48,384 bases of DNA from positions 1-48,384 of the forward strand of contig JAJYYG010000001.1 in the NCBI GenBank assembly GCA_021801235.1, written 5' to 3'. The translations under genes were made by a program, and so were the position numbers. The notes below the pieces were generated by a model that did no database searches, had not been told where the DNA came from, and saw only the letters and a program-made list of their open reading frames with translations. This document shows positions 7,338 to 15,106 of the stretch, one piece after another. The stretch comes from Actinomycetes bacterium (GTDB lineage Bacteria; Actinomycetota; Acidimicrobiia; Acidimicrobiales; RAAP-2). How positions within the stretch are numbered: position 1 is the stretch's first letter; every line of letters begins with the position of its first letter.

Positions 7338-7421
7338 CAGACCACAGGGATCAGGAACCCCCCTCCTTTCCTTGTCGTGTCAGTGTGAAGGGACCGCCTC
7401 CCCCCCCGGCGGTCCCTTCAC
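7338..7421 (+). ncRNA. 6C RNA (two stem-loops with C-rich loops)
   Basis: The 294-base gap between LysR and the HAD gene contains two hairpins with C-rich loops on the plus strand. Hairpin 1 pairs AGGAA (7353-7357) with TTCCT (7368-7372) around a loop beginning with exactly six C (7358-7363); the stem can extend to GA/TC with one mismatch. Hairpin 2 is a perfect 14-bp stem (7385-7398 with 7408-7421) around a loop with eight C (7400-7407). Two stem-loops each exposing six or more C define the actinobacterial 6C RNA class. Exposed C-tracts are thought to bind G-rich ribosome-binding regions of target mRNAs. The strong second hairpin may also serve as terminator. The 5' end is estimated from the promoter. 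Confidence 0.82.
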
Positions 7422-7549
7422 CGCGTCCAGGGGAGGTTTGCGGCGTACCGGATGATCCCTGGCGCGGGGCGACCGCACTCCGGTGACCGCTCCCGGGGCC
7501 GTACTCCGAAAACCGCTCCCCGGGGTCCGGGGCCGCGGTCCTGGCCGGG

Positions 7550-7555
7550 TAGCGT
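7550..7555 (+). promoter_or_regulatory. -10 box TAGCGT, leaderless-type promoter of the HAD/PlsC-murT-gatD operon
   Basis: TAGCGT ends six bases before the ATG at 7562. The same hexamer with the same spacing precedes scpA. Confidence 0.6.
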
Positions 7556-7561
7556 GGGGCC

Positions 7562-8959
7562 ATGGCGCCTCGAACCCCGCCGTCCGGCCCCGGTGCCGTC
7601 TTCGTCGACCTCGATCGGACCCTTCTGCGGTGCGCGAGCGGCCCCGTCCTGCACCGTGCGATGGTGGAAGAGGGCGTCCTGACCGAAGGCCAGCACCTCC
7701 CCGGGGACCGCATCCTCTACGGCCTCTACAACCGCTTCGGGGAGTCGGCCCCCTTCATCGGGTTGGCCCGTGCCGCCGCCCGGGCGATGCGCAACCGGTC
7801 GGCCGCCGCCACCCGGCGCGCCGGGGAGCGTGCCGTCGAACCCCTGGTCGACCTCGTCCAGCCGTGGGCGCTCGCCGCTCTCGATGCCCACCGCCGGGAG
7901 GGCCGGACCGTGGTGATGGCCACCACCACCCCGGTCGACCTGGTGGCCGCCCTCGGCGAGGCACTCGGCTTCGACGCGGTGATCGCCACGCGCTACGAAG
8001 AAGCCGAAGGGCACTACACCGGCAGGTTGGCCTCCGGCTTCGTCTGGGGCGTGGGCAAGCGCCAGGCCGTCCGTGAGTGGGCACGCACGGCCGGGGTCGA
8101 CCTCGGCGCGTCGCACGCGTACTCCGACAGCTTCTACGACCTCCCGCTGCTCACCGCGGTCGGCCACCCGCACCCGTTGAACGCCGACCCCCGGCTGGCC
8201 GTGGTGTCCGTGGCCCGCCGGTGGCCGCTCGAGTACTGGGACCGTCCTCCCGGCGTCCCGTCCCTCCTGGGGTTCGAGCCCTACCACCTGGTCAGGATGC
8301 TCTTCCGTCCCGAGGCGTTCCCCTACGCCCGGTTCGAGGTCTCCGGGACGGAGTCGATCCCGCGGTCCGGTCCCGTCCTGATCGCCGCCAACCATCGGAG
8401 CTACTTCGACGTGGTGGCCATCGGACTGGTGGCCGCCCGCCTGAACCGGCCGGTCCGGTTCCTCGCCAAGCAGGAGGTGTTCGACGCTCCGGTCATCGGA
8501 CGGTTGGCCCGGATGCTGGGGGGCATTGCGGTGGACCGGGGGAGCGGCTCCTCGGACCCGATGCGCCAGTCGGCGGAGGCGCTGCGGGCCGGGGAGGTGG
8601 TCATCATCCTCCCTCAGGGGACCATCCCCCGCGGGGAGGCCTTCTTCGACCCCGTCCTCACCGGTCACACCGGGGCAGCCAGGTTGGCGGCAGAGACCGG
8701 CGCCACCGTGGTCCCGGTCGGCGTCTGGGGAACAGAGCAGGTCTGGCCGCGCTCGGCGAGGCTCCCCGACCTGGGTGGGCTCACCCACCCGCCGAAGGTG
8801 ACGGTCCGGGTGGGGGCCCCGGTGGAGCTCGGGTCCGCCGATCCCGTCCGCGCCACCGCGTGCCTCATGCACGAGATCTCCGCCCTGCTGCCGCCGGAGT
8901 CGCGGCTCCCGCGCGTCCCCACGGAAGACGACCTCGCCCGAACCCGACCACCGACGTGA
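7562..8959 (+). CDS. HAD-IB hydrolase fused to lysophospholipid acyltransferase (PlsC-like)
   Basis: Two-domain protein of 465 residues. Residues 10-225 form a HAD-IB (SerB-like) phosphatase: motif I VDLDRT (Asp16, Asp18), a conserved Lys in WGVGKRQ, and motif IV AYSDSFYDLP. Residues 255-450 form a 1-acylglycerol-3-phosphate acyltransferase-like domain with NHRSYFD (His278-x4-Asp283). Its third motif reads LPQGTIPRG where the family usually has FPEGTRS, so the glutamate is replaced by glutamine. Fusions of this type are known in mycobacteria and relatives. A role in phospholipid synthesis or remodelling is likely but the substrate is uncertain. The stop overlaps the murT start (GTGA), so the acyltransferase is coupled to lipid II amidation genes. 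Confidence 0.88.
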   Translation: MAPRTPPSGPGAVFVDLDRTLLRCASGPVLHRAMVEEGVLTEGQHLPGDRILYGLYNRFGESAPFIGLARAAARAMRNRSAAATRRAGERAVEPLVDLVQPWALAALDAHRREGRTVVMATTTPVDLVAALGEALGFDAVIATRYEEAEGHYTGRLASGFVWGVGKRQAVREWARTAGVDLGASHAYSDSFYDLPLLTAVGHPHPLNADPRLAVVSVARRWPLEYWDRPPGVPSLLGFEPYHLVRMLFRPEAFPYARFEVSGTESIPRSGPVLIAANHRSYFDVVAIGLVAARLNRPVRFLAKQEVFDAPVIGRLARMLGGIAVDRGSGSSDPMRQSAEALRAGEVVIILPQGTIPRGEAFFDPVLTGHTGAARLAAETGATVVPVGVWGTEQVWPRSARLPDLGGLTHPPKVTVRVGAPVELGSADPVRATACLMHEISALLPPESRLPRVPTEDDLARTRPPT

Positions 8960-10374
8960 GCTCGGGCGGCGGCGGCGCCTTGCGCATCCCGGCCGCGCGT
9001 GCGGCCCTGGCCGTGAGGACCGGTTCGGCGGTCAACCGCCTCTCCCGCCTCCTCGACCTCGGGAGCGGAACCGTCATCGGGGGACGGGCGGCGCTGGCGA
9101 TCGATCCGCGCCTGATCGGCCGGCTCGCCCGCGGACGCCGGGTGGCGCTGGTGTCGGGGACGAACGGGAAGACGACGACCACCGGCATGCTGGTGGCCGC
9201 CCTCACCGGCGGCACCGGCACCGGGGTGGGCACCAACCGGACCGGGGCGAACATGCCGGCGGGCCATGCCGCCGCCCTGGTCGACCACCGGCTGGCGGCC
9301 ACCATCGTGCTCGAGGTCGACGAGGGCTACCTCGCCGAGTTGATCGCGGAGACCGAGCCCCGGGTCGTGGTGCTGCTCAACCTGTCCAGGGACCAGCTCG
9401 ACCGCATCTCCGAGGTCCGGATGCTTGCCGACCTCTGGCGCCAGGGACTGGCGGGGAACGGGGAGCGGGCGACCGGGTCACCGATGACCGTCGTGGCCAA
9501 CGCGGACGATCCCATGGTGGTGTGGGCGGCCATGGCCGCGCCGACCGTCCGCTGGGTGGGGGTCGGGCAGGTGTGGCACGACGATGCCGTCGGATGCCCC
9601 GCCTGCGGCGGCCGGATCGAATTCGACCCGCTCGGAGGCTGGCAGTGCGACTCGTGCGCGTTCGGACGCCCGGAGCTCTTCGCCTCCATCGACCGGTCCC
9701 GGACCCTGGTGTTCGCCGACGGGACCCGGCTTCCCCTGGAGATCGAACTGCCCGGGACGTTCAACCGGGCCAACGCCGCCATGGTGGCGGTGGCAGCCCC
9801 CGAGATGGGTGCGGCGACCGGGGCGGAGGTGGTGACACCCGGGACGGCCCTGGAGCGCCTGCGCATGCTCGTAGACGTGGCCGGGCGGTTCTCGACCGTC
9901 GAGCGGCTTGGCCGGACGGTCCGCCTCCTCCTGGCCAAGAATCCTGCCGGATGGACGGCGATCTTCGACCTCCTCGACGAGGAGGGCGGGCACCCTGCCG
10001 GGATCGTGCTGGCGGTCAACGCCCGGGTGGCCGACGGTCTGGACACGAGCTGGTTGTGGGACGTCCCCTTCGAACGGCTCGCCGGCCGCTCCGTCATCGC
10101 CACCGGCGAGCGCTGTCGCGACCTGGCGGTGCGGCTGCGCTACGCGGACGTCGACCACACCGTCGTCCCCGATCCGCTGGCTGCCGTCGACGCCGCCATC
10201 GCGGCCGCAGCGGACGTCGCAGCGGACGTCGGGGTCGCCTCGGACAGCGCCTCGGACAGCGCCGTTGCCCGGTCACCGGCTCCCGACGGTGCGGCCGACC
10301 GCCCCGGAACCGCCGGCCCCGTCGAGTTCCTCGGGAACTACACGGCGTTCTCGCGGCTCCGGGACCGGCTGTGA
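8956..10374 (+). CDS. murT: Lipid II isoglutaminyl synthase subunit MurT
   Basis: Mur-ligase-like subunit that, with GatD, amidates the alpha-carboxyl of D-glutamate in lipid II. Visible features: P-loop GTNGKTTT at residues 68-75, the TNRTGANMPAG segment, a Cys4 zinc ribbon inserted in the central domain (CPAC at 214-217, CDSC at 231-234), and the C-terminal DUF1727 region with AKNPAGW. The 472 residues are slightly longer than usual because of an Ala/Asp/Ser-rich insert near residues 415-440, encoded by short 12-base DNA repeats around 10207-10260. The GTG start overlaps the previous stop (GTGA) and the MurT stop overlaps the GatD start. Confidence 0.93.
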   Translation: MSSGGGGALRIPAARAALAVRTGSAVNRLSRLLDLGSGTVIGGRAALAIDPRLIGRLARGRRVALVSGTNGKTTTTGMLVAALTGGTGTGVGTNRTGANMPAGHAAALVDHRLAATIVLEVDEGYLAELIAETEPRVVVLLNLSRDQLDRISEVRMLADLWRQGLAGNGERATGSPMTVVANADDPMVVWAAMAAPTVRWVGVGQVWHDDAVGCPACGGRIEFDPLGGWQCDSCAFGRPELFASIDRSRTLVFADGTRLPLEIELPGTFNRANAAMVAVAAPEMGAATGAEVVTPGTALERLRMLVDVAGRFSTVERLGRTVRLLLAKNPAGWTAIFDLLDEEGGHPAGIVLAVNARVADGLDTSWLWDVPFERLAGRSVIATGERCRDLAVRLRYADVDHTVVPDPLAAVDAAIAAAADVAADVGVASDSASDSAVARSPAPDGAADRPGTAGPVEFLGNYTAFSRLRDRL

Positions 10375-11231
10375 CCGGGGCGACGGATCCGTCCGCCCAG
10401 CCCGAACTGGTGGTGGTGGTCGTCTATCCCGACCTGCTGGGCACCTACGGCGACGGGGGGAACGGGATCGTCCTCGCCCAGCGGGCACGCTGGCGGGGGT
10501 ACCGGGTATCGGTCCGGGAGGCGCGCTCCGGCAGTCCGCTCCCCGAGGGCGACCTCTACTGCCTCGGCGGGGGAGAGGACGGCCCCCAGGTACGGGCGGC
10601 TTCGCTGCTGATCGAGGACGGCACGCTGGCCCGACAGGCGGGTCGGGGCGTCCCGGTGCTCGGGGTGTGCGCCGGGTTCCAGATCCTCGGGCACCGCTTC
10701 CCCGACGCCGACGACCGACCGCACCGAGGCCTCGGCCTGCTCGACATCACCACCCGCAAGGGACGCGGCGCCCGTGCGGTGGGCGAAGTCTTGGCTCGAT
10801 TCGACCGCGGCCCGCGCCCGGCGGACGGCCGGCGCCTGCCCGATCTCACCGGGTTCGAGAACCACGGCGGCGTCACCACGGTGGGACCCGGTGCGGCCCC
10901 ACTGGCACGGGTGCTGACCGGGGTCGGGAACGGTGGAGGGGACCGCGTCGAGGGGGCCTGGCACGGGCGTGTGGTCGGGACCTACCTGCACGGCCCGGTG
11001 CTCGCCCGGAATGTGCAGCTCGCCGATCTTCTCCTCGGATGGGCGCTGGAGGCCAGGGGGTCGGCCTCCCGGCTGGCTCCCCTCGACGACACCGAGGAGG
11101 AGGCACTGCGCGCCGAACGGCTGGCGGCGACCGAGGTCCGCGGCCTGCGCGGCGCGGCCCGTCCCTTCTCCCGGGGCTTCCAGCGCCGGGGGATCGGGAA
11201 CCCGATCTCCCGACCGGCGCAGCCGGGCTGA
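10371..11231 (+). CDS. gatD: Lipid II isoglutaminyl synthase glutaminase subunit GatD
   Basis: Class-I-like glutamine amidotransferase (CobB/CobQ type) of 286 residues that supplies ammonia to MurT. The nucleophile Cys100 is in VLGVCAGFQILG and the catalytic His207 in GTYLHGPVLARN. The early YPDLLGTYGDGGN segment is characteristic of GatD. GTG at 10371 overlaps the MurT stop (GTGA), the normal coupled arrangement for this complex. The C-terminus has an Arg-rich tail (RGAARPFSRGFQRRGIG). The gene ends seven bases from the convergent PlsC gene with no clear terminator. Confidence 0.93.
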   Translation: MTGATDPSAQPELVVVVVYPDLLGTYGDGGNGIVLAQRARWRGYRVSVREARSGSPLPEGDLYCLGGGEDGPQVRAASLLIEDGTLARQAGRGVPVLGVCAGFQILGHRFPDADDRPHRGLGLLDITTRKGRGARAVGEVLARFDRGPRPADGRRLPDLTGFENHGGVTTVGPGAAPLARVLTGVGNGGGDRVEGAWHGRVVGTYLHGPVLARNVQLADLLLGWALEARGSASRLAPLDDTEEEALRAERLAATEVRGLRGAARPFSRGFQRRGIGNPISRPAQPG

Positions 11232-11238
11232 CCCGCGC

Positions 11239-12285
11239 TCAGCGCTCCGGGACCCGGTCCCCGCCCGGCCACGGCCAGCGGCCGTCCGGGCCCGATCGAG
11301 CCGGGGCGACGGGGTCGAGGGACCACGCCCGCCGCCAGGGGGCCGCGGTCGGACCCTGGAGTGGCGGCGTGGTCCCGGAGGCGGACCGCTTGCGTGCACT
11401 CCACCAGTCGGAGCCGTGCTCGTCGGAGAGCACGGCCACCGCCCGCTCGATCCGGCCACCCAGCTGTCGGGCATCCTCGCCCGGCTCGGCACGGATCGGC
11501 GTCCCGAAGGTCACCGTGGTCCGCGCCCGCCGGAGCGCCGTCGCCCCCTTGGGCAGCAGGTCCCGGGTCCCGGCCAGGTGGACGGGGACCACCGGACGGC
11601 CGGTCCTCGCCGCCAGATAGGCGGCGCCGCCCCGGAACGGCTGGGCCCAGCCGTCGGGCGAGCGCCCACCTTCCGGGAAGATCACCAGGTTCCACCCTTC
11701 GCCGAGGAGGTCGGCAGCCAAGGCCGCCGACCGGCGGTTCACCTTGGTGCGCTCGATGGGGATGGCGGCCAGGCTGAAGGCGAACAGGCCCGCCTTCCAT
11801 TTCCGGTCGAAGAAGTAGTCCGACGCAGCGGCCACCACCGTCCGGTGACGGAAGGGAAGCGGAAGGCACGCCAGGAGCAGGGGGGTGTCGACATGGCTCG
11901 TGTGGTTGGCAGCGAAGATCACGGGGGCATCGGATGCCGGCAGGTGCTCGAGCCCCCGGACCAGCGGCGAGGCGACCAGGGTGGCCAGCGGACGGGTGAC
12001 GTTGTCCAACAGCACCGCCCGAGCAACCCGCACCGGGTACCGGCGCGCCCACGCCGTGTCGTAGTCGATCCCGATGCCGGGCTCCGGGGCGGGCCGGGGT
12101 ACGCCCTCCGGCCAACTGGGCGCAGCCAGCGGGAACCGCCGCCGTCCCGCGACGCCGGCGACCCCCACGGGTGCGAGCCGGCGGAGCAGGCCGGGGCCGG
12201 GGCGACGGGGGGACCCGAGCGAGGCGTCGGACCGGACCACGCGGGTCGCCAGGAGCGATCGGGAGGATCCCTGGGGCCCGGTCAC
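11239..12285 (-). CDS. PlsC-type 1-acylglycerol-3-phosphate acyltransferase, last gene of the FAR operon
   Basis: Predicted membrane-associated acyltransferase of 348 residues. A long N-terminal extension (about 75 residues, Arg/Pro-rich) precedes the domain. The HX4D motif is NHTSHVD, the second block is AIPIERTKVNRRS and the third is VIFPEGGRSPDG, so the active site looks intact, unlike the fused domain at 7562. It transfers an acyl chain to a lysophosphatidate-like or other alcohol acceptor. GTG at 12285 overlaps the stop of the LarA-like gene (GTGA), making it the fourth coupled gene. About 75 residues after the domain are proline-rich. Its context suggests that the acceptor or donor is produced by the reductase and dehydrogenase upstream; this is inference. 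Confidence 0.85.
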   Translation of the reverse strand: MTGPQGSSRSLLATRVVRSDASLGSPRRPGPGLLRRLAPVGVAGVAGRRRFPLAAPSWPEGVPRPAPEPGIGIDYDTAWARRYPVRVARAVLLDNVTRPLATLVASPLVRGLEHLPASDAPVIFAANHTSHVDTPLLLACLPLPFRHRTVVAAASDYFFDRKWKAGLFAFSLAAIPIERTKVNRRSAALAADLLGEGWNLVIFPEGGRSPDGWAQPFRGGAAYLAARTGRPVVPVHLAGTRDLLPKGATALRRARTTVTFGTPIRAEPGEDARQLGGRIERAVAVLSDEHGSDWWSARKRSASGTTPPLQGPTAAPWRRAWSLDPVAPARSGPDGRWPWPGGDRVPER

Positions 12286-13871
12286 TGCACGTCTGCCATG
12301 AGGAGGGGCGGGGTGTGGAGATGGGTCAGGCTCGGGTCCCGGCCGACGACGTCGGTGGCCATCTCGAGCGCGTCGGTCAACGTCGAGGCGGCGCGGAACC
12401 CGAGCCGGTGCACGGCGGCCGGGTCGCCCCCGACCACGATGACCGCCCCGAGATGGTCGAGGGCGTGCGCGCACCAGTACCACATGTAGAACGGATGGAC
12501 CCCGTGGTAGGCGTGCCCGGTGCGGTAGAGGTGGATGTACCACGGATCGGTGGCGAAGGACGCCTCGAACCGCTCGGCCACCACGGTGGGGTCGGTGCTC
12601 TGGCTGAGGACCTCCTCGAAGAAGTCGATGTAGCTGGGGTGGTGCACCGGGTCGAACTCCCAGGCGGTGGGGTGGCTCATGATGAGCACGCCGCCCTCGC
12701 GCACCAGCGGGCGGCCCCGGTAGAGGTTGAAGAGGTACCCCAGGCCCAGACATGCCACGAGGATGGGGTTGAGGATCGAGTTGACGTTGTAGGGGCTGAT
12801 GTAGGGCAACCCCATGGTGAGGATGTCCGTCTGGCCCTCCACCGTCACGCCCTGCTGCCGCCAGACGTTCTCCGTCGTGCGGGCGTGGACGGCCTCCACC
12901 TCGCCGGCCTGCACCGAAGTCATCCGGTGGGGGGCGCGCACCCGGTGGAAGACCTGCCGGGCGGTTCCCGCCGGGGTCCGGTCGAGGACCTTCGACGCAG
13001 CCAGGAAGCCGAGCCGGTCACGGACGCCCCACTCCCACTCCCGTTTCTGGAGGAACCCGAACGGTGAGGGGAACGTGTCGTTGTTGAGCGTCGTCTCGAT
13101 CTGGAACACGTTGACCCCGGACTCGGCGATGAGCTTCCCCATCCTCCAGTTGGAGGAGTGCAGCTCGGAGCGGTGCTGGTCCATGAACGACCGGCTGTGC
13201 CGCATCGTCTCGGGATTGTGGTGGTGGCGGAGGCTCCGGTAGCTGGCCAGCCCGGTGGCCACGCTCTTGTGTCCTCCGTCCATCGTCACCAGATTGATGT
13301 TGACGTAGACGAGCAGGTCGCTCTCGGCGGCGCGACGGTTGATCTCGACCTCCTCCCCCTGGTCGGTGCACCCCAGGTGGACCAGGGCGTCCGGGTCCTC
13401 CGCGTCGTGCTGGGACAGGAGCCCGTTCGGGGCGAAGGCGTCGTAGATGCGGTCCCCGAGCGCGTGCCGGAGCTCGGGCTCGGTCATCCGGCGGTGCAGG
13501 GCCAGGGCGACGATGAGCTCGACGTCGTCGACTCCCGCGTCGGCGGCCAGGTCGAGCACCTCCTCGATCACGAGCTGGCGGATGTCGGGACGCTCCATCG
13601 GCGGCAGGGGGAGGGAGACGTCGTCGAAGGCGATGGTGAGCCGCATCCCGGGCCGCAGGAGGGTACGCAGGGGCGCCTGCCCTCCGAGCGGGCTGTCGAG
13701 CGCCTCCCGGATGGCGGCCGACGGGTCGGCGAGCGGTTCGAGTGGCTCCGGGGCGTAGATCACCCGACTGCCCTCGGGGAGCCGTTCCAACCGGAAGCGC
13801 TCCCCGTGCCAGAAGAGGGTCGGCGGGGTCGAGCGGTCGACCTCGAGTACGAATCCCGGTCTCGGGCTCAT
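12282..13871 (-). CDS. LarA-like (DUF2088) protein
   Basis: Protein of 529 residues with a lactate-racemase-type N-terminal domain. Recognisable LarA-like segments are AFDDVSLPLPPMERPDIRQLVIEEVL (82-107), the VALALHRRMTEPELRHALG block with His126, LSQHDAEDPDALVHLG with His155, and DGGHKSVATG with Lys202 followed by RHHHNP (216-220). In LarA the equivalent lysine binds the nickel-pincer nucleotide, so this protein may use that cofactor. The substrate is unlikely to be lactate, since the C-terminal half diverges and the neighbours are lipid enzymes. No larBCE-like genes are in the window. ATG overlaps the ADH stop (ATGA). Function is unknown. Confidence 0.75.
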   Translation of the reverse strand: MSPRPGFVLEVDRSTPPTLFWHGERFRLERLPEGSRVIYAPEPLEPLADPSAAIREALDSPLGGQAPLRTLLRPGMRLTIAFDDVSLPLPPMERPDIRQLVIEEVLDLAADAGVDDVELIVALALHRRMTEPELRHALGDRIYDAFAPNGLLSQHDAEDPDALVHLGCTDQGEEVEINRRAAESDLLVYVNINLVTMDGGHKSVATGLASYRSLRHHHNPETMRHSRSFMDQHRSELHSSNWRMGKLIAESGVNVFQIETTLNNDTFPSPFGFLQKREWEWGVRDRLGFLAASKVLDRTPAGTARQVFHRVRAPHRMTSVQAGEVEAVHARTTENVWRQQGVTVEGQTDILTMGLPYISPYNVNSILNPILVACLGLGYLFNLYRGRPLVREGGVLIMSHPTAWEFDPVHHPSYIDFFEEVLSQSTDPTVVAERFEASFATDPWYIHLYRTGHAYHGVHPFYMWYWCAHALDHLGAVIVVGGDPAAVHRLGFRAASTLTDALEMATDVVGRDPSLTHLHTPPLLMADVQ

Positions 13872-15106
13872 CGGGTGCGTCCTTTCGGATGTCGGAGATC
13901 GAAGGCCACCCGGACCGCCCCGCGCCGGCCGGCCGCGCCGGCATGGGCGAGCGCCTCCTCGTACCGGTCGAGCGGATAGGTGGCGGAGACGAGCCGCCCC
14001 AGACCGGCCTGCTCGACAAGCTCCAGGGCCAGATCGAAGGTGCGGCGTTCGGCTCCGTCGGGAGCAGCCGACTGCTCGATGCCGTAGGCGTAGGCGCCCA
14101 CCAGGGTGACCTCGCGCTGCCACAGGGGCGCCAGGTCCACGTCCACCTTGGCGGGCATGCCCACCATCACCACCCGGCCGTGTGGACGGACGAGGGCAAG
14201 CGCCTGGGAGAGGGACTCGGCCGAGCCCACGCAGTCGAACACGACGTCGGCGCCCCCGGTCAGGCGGCCGCCCAGCACCAGCGATCCCACGCTCCGGCGA
14301 ACGGCGCGCGCCAGGTGGTCGGGGTCCACCACCATGTCGGCTCCGAGCTGTTCCGCGGTCCGGCGCTGGTGGGGATGGCGGGCCCCGACCACCACCGTGC
14401 ACCGGGTCGCGGGCCGGACCAGGTGGTCAAGGGCACTGACGGTGAGGAGCCCGAGCGCCCCGGCGCCGATGACCGCCACCACGTCCCCGGGTGCGACCTG
14501 TCCCGCCAGAGCGGCATGGACCGCGCAGGCAGTCGGCTCCACCATGACGGCATCCTCGTCCGTGAACGACGGCGGGACCGGGTGGATCTGGGACGCGTGG
14601 GCGACCAGTCCGGCGGTGGACCAGCCGCCGCCGGTGTCCGCACAGAACCCGGTCTGCAGCCCCGGAGCCAGCCGCCCGAAGGCGACATTGGCGCACAGGC
14701 CGGTGTGACCCGACCCGCAGGCCGCGCACGGCGGCGTGATGTGACGCGGAGCGCAACCGAGGACGGGTTCGATCACCACCCGCGTGCCCGGGGCGAGGAC
14801 CCGCCCGGCGCGGTCCGTCCCGCCGTCGTCGAGGACGCCGACGACTTCGTGCCCGGGGACGAACGGGAAGCTCACGAGGTCCTCGAAGGAACGGGAGCTC
14901 CGACCGTCCAGGGTGGCGAGATCGGACCCGCAGATGCCCGAGAGCAGCGGCCGGAGGTGATGCCACCCCTCGCCCGGCACCGGGGGCGGGGTGGCGTCGA
15001 GCAGCCGGAGGGGCCCGATGCCGGCACCCCGGCCCGACCCGAACGCAGAGGCCAGCCGGGCAGCGGCGAACCGGGGGACGTTGCGTTCGACGACCAGGGC
15101 CTTCAT
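13868..15106 (-). CDS. Zinc-dependent alcohol dehydrogenase (MDR family)
   Basis: Medium-chain dehydrogenase of 412 residues. The catalytic zinc ligands are Cys59 (GICGSD) and His86-Glu87 (PGHEVVG). The structural zinc lobe has Cys118, Cys127, Cys130 and Cys138 with an unusually wide first gap. The Rossmann motif is VIGAGALGLLTVSAL. An N-terminal insertion (RFAAARLASAFGSGRGAGIG) lengthens the first beta-strand region. It probably interconverts an alcohol and aldehyde or ketone with NAD(P). Its gene overlaps both neighbours by ATGA and lies directly behind the fatty acyl-CoA reductase, so a long-chain or polyol-derived alcohol is a plausible substrate. Substrate is not readable from sequence. 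Confidence 0.85.
   Translation of the reverse strand: MKALVVERNVPRFAAARLASAFGSGRGAGIGPLRLLDATPPPVPGEGWHHLRPLLSGICGSDLATLDGRSSRSFEDLVSFPFVPGHEVVGVLDDGGTDRAGRVLAPGTRVVIEPVLGCAPRHITPPCAACGSGHTGLCANVAFGRLAPGLQTGFCADTGGGWSTAGLVAHASQIHPVPPSFTDEDAVMVEPTACAVHAALAGQVAPGDVVAVIGAGALGLLTVSALDHLVRPATRCTVVVGARHPHQRRTAEQLGADMVVDPDHLARAVRRSVGSLVLGGRLTGGADVVFDCVGSAESLSQALALVRPHGRVVMVGMPAKVDVDLAPLWQREVTLVGAYAYGIEQSAAPDGAERRTFDLALELVEQAGLGRLVSATYPLDRYEEALAHAGAAGRRGAVRVAFDLRHPKGRTR

Noticed and set aside
10338-11492. A 384-codon open frame on the minus strand across gatD and the start of the next gene
   Set aside because: It is antisense to a clear GatD with catalytic Cys and His, and its composition is repetitive Arg/Pro/Gly.
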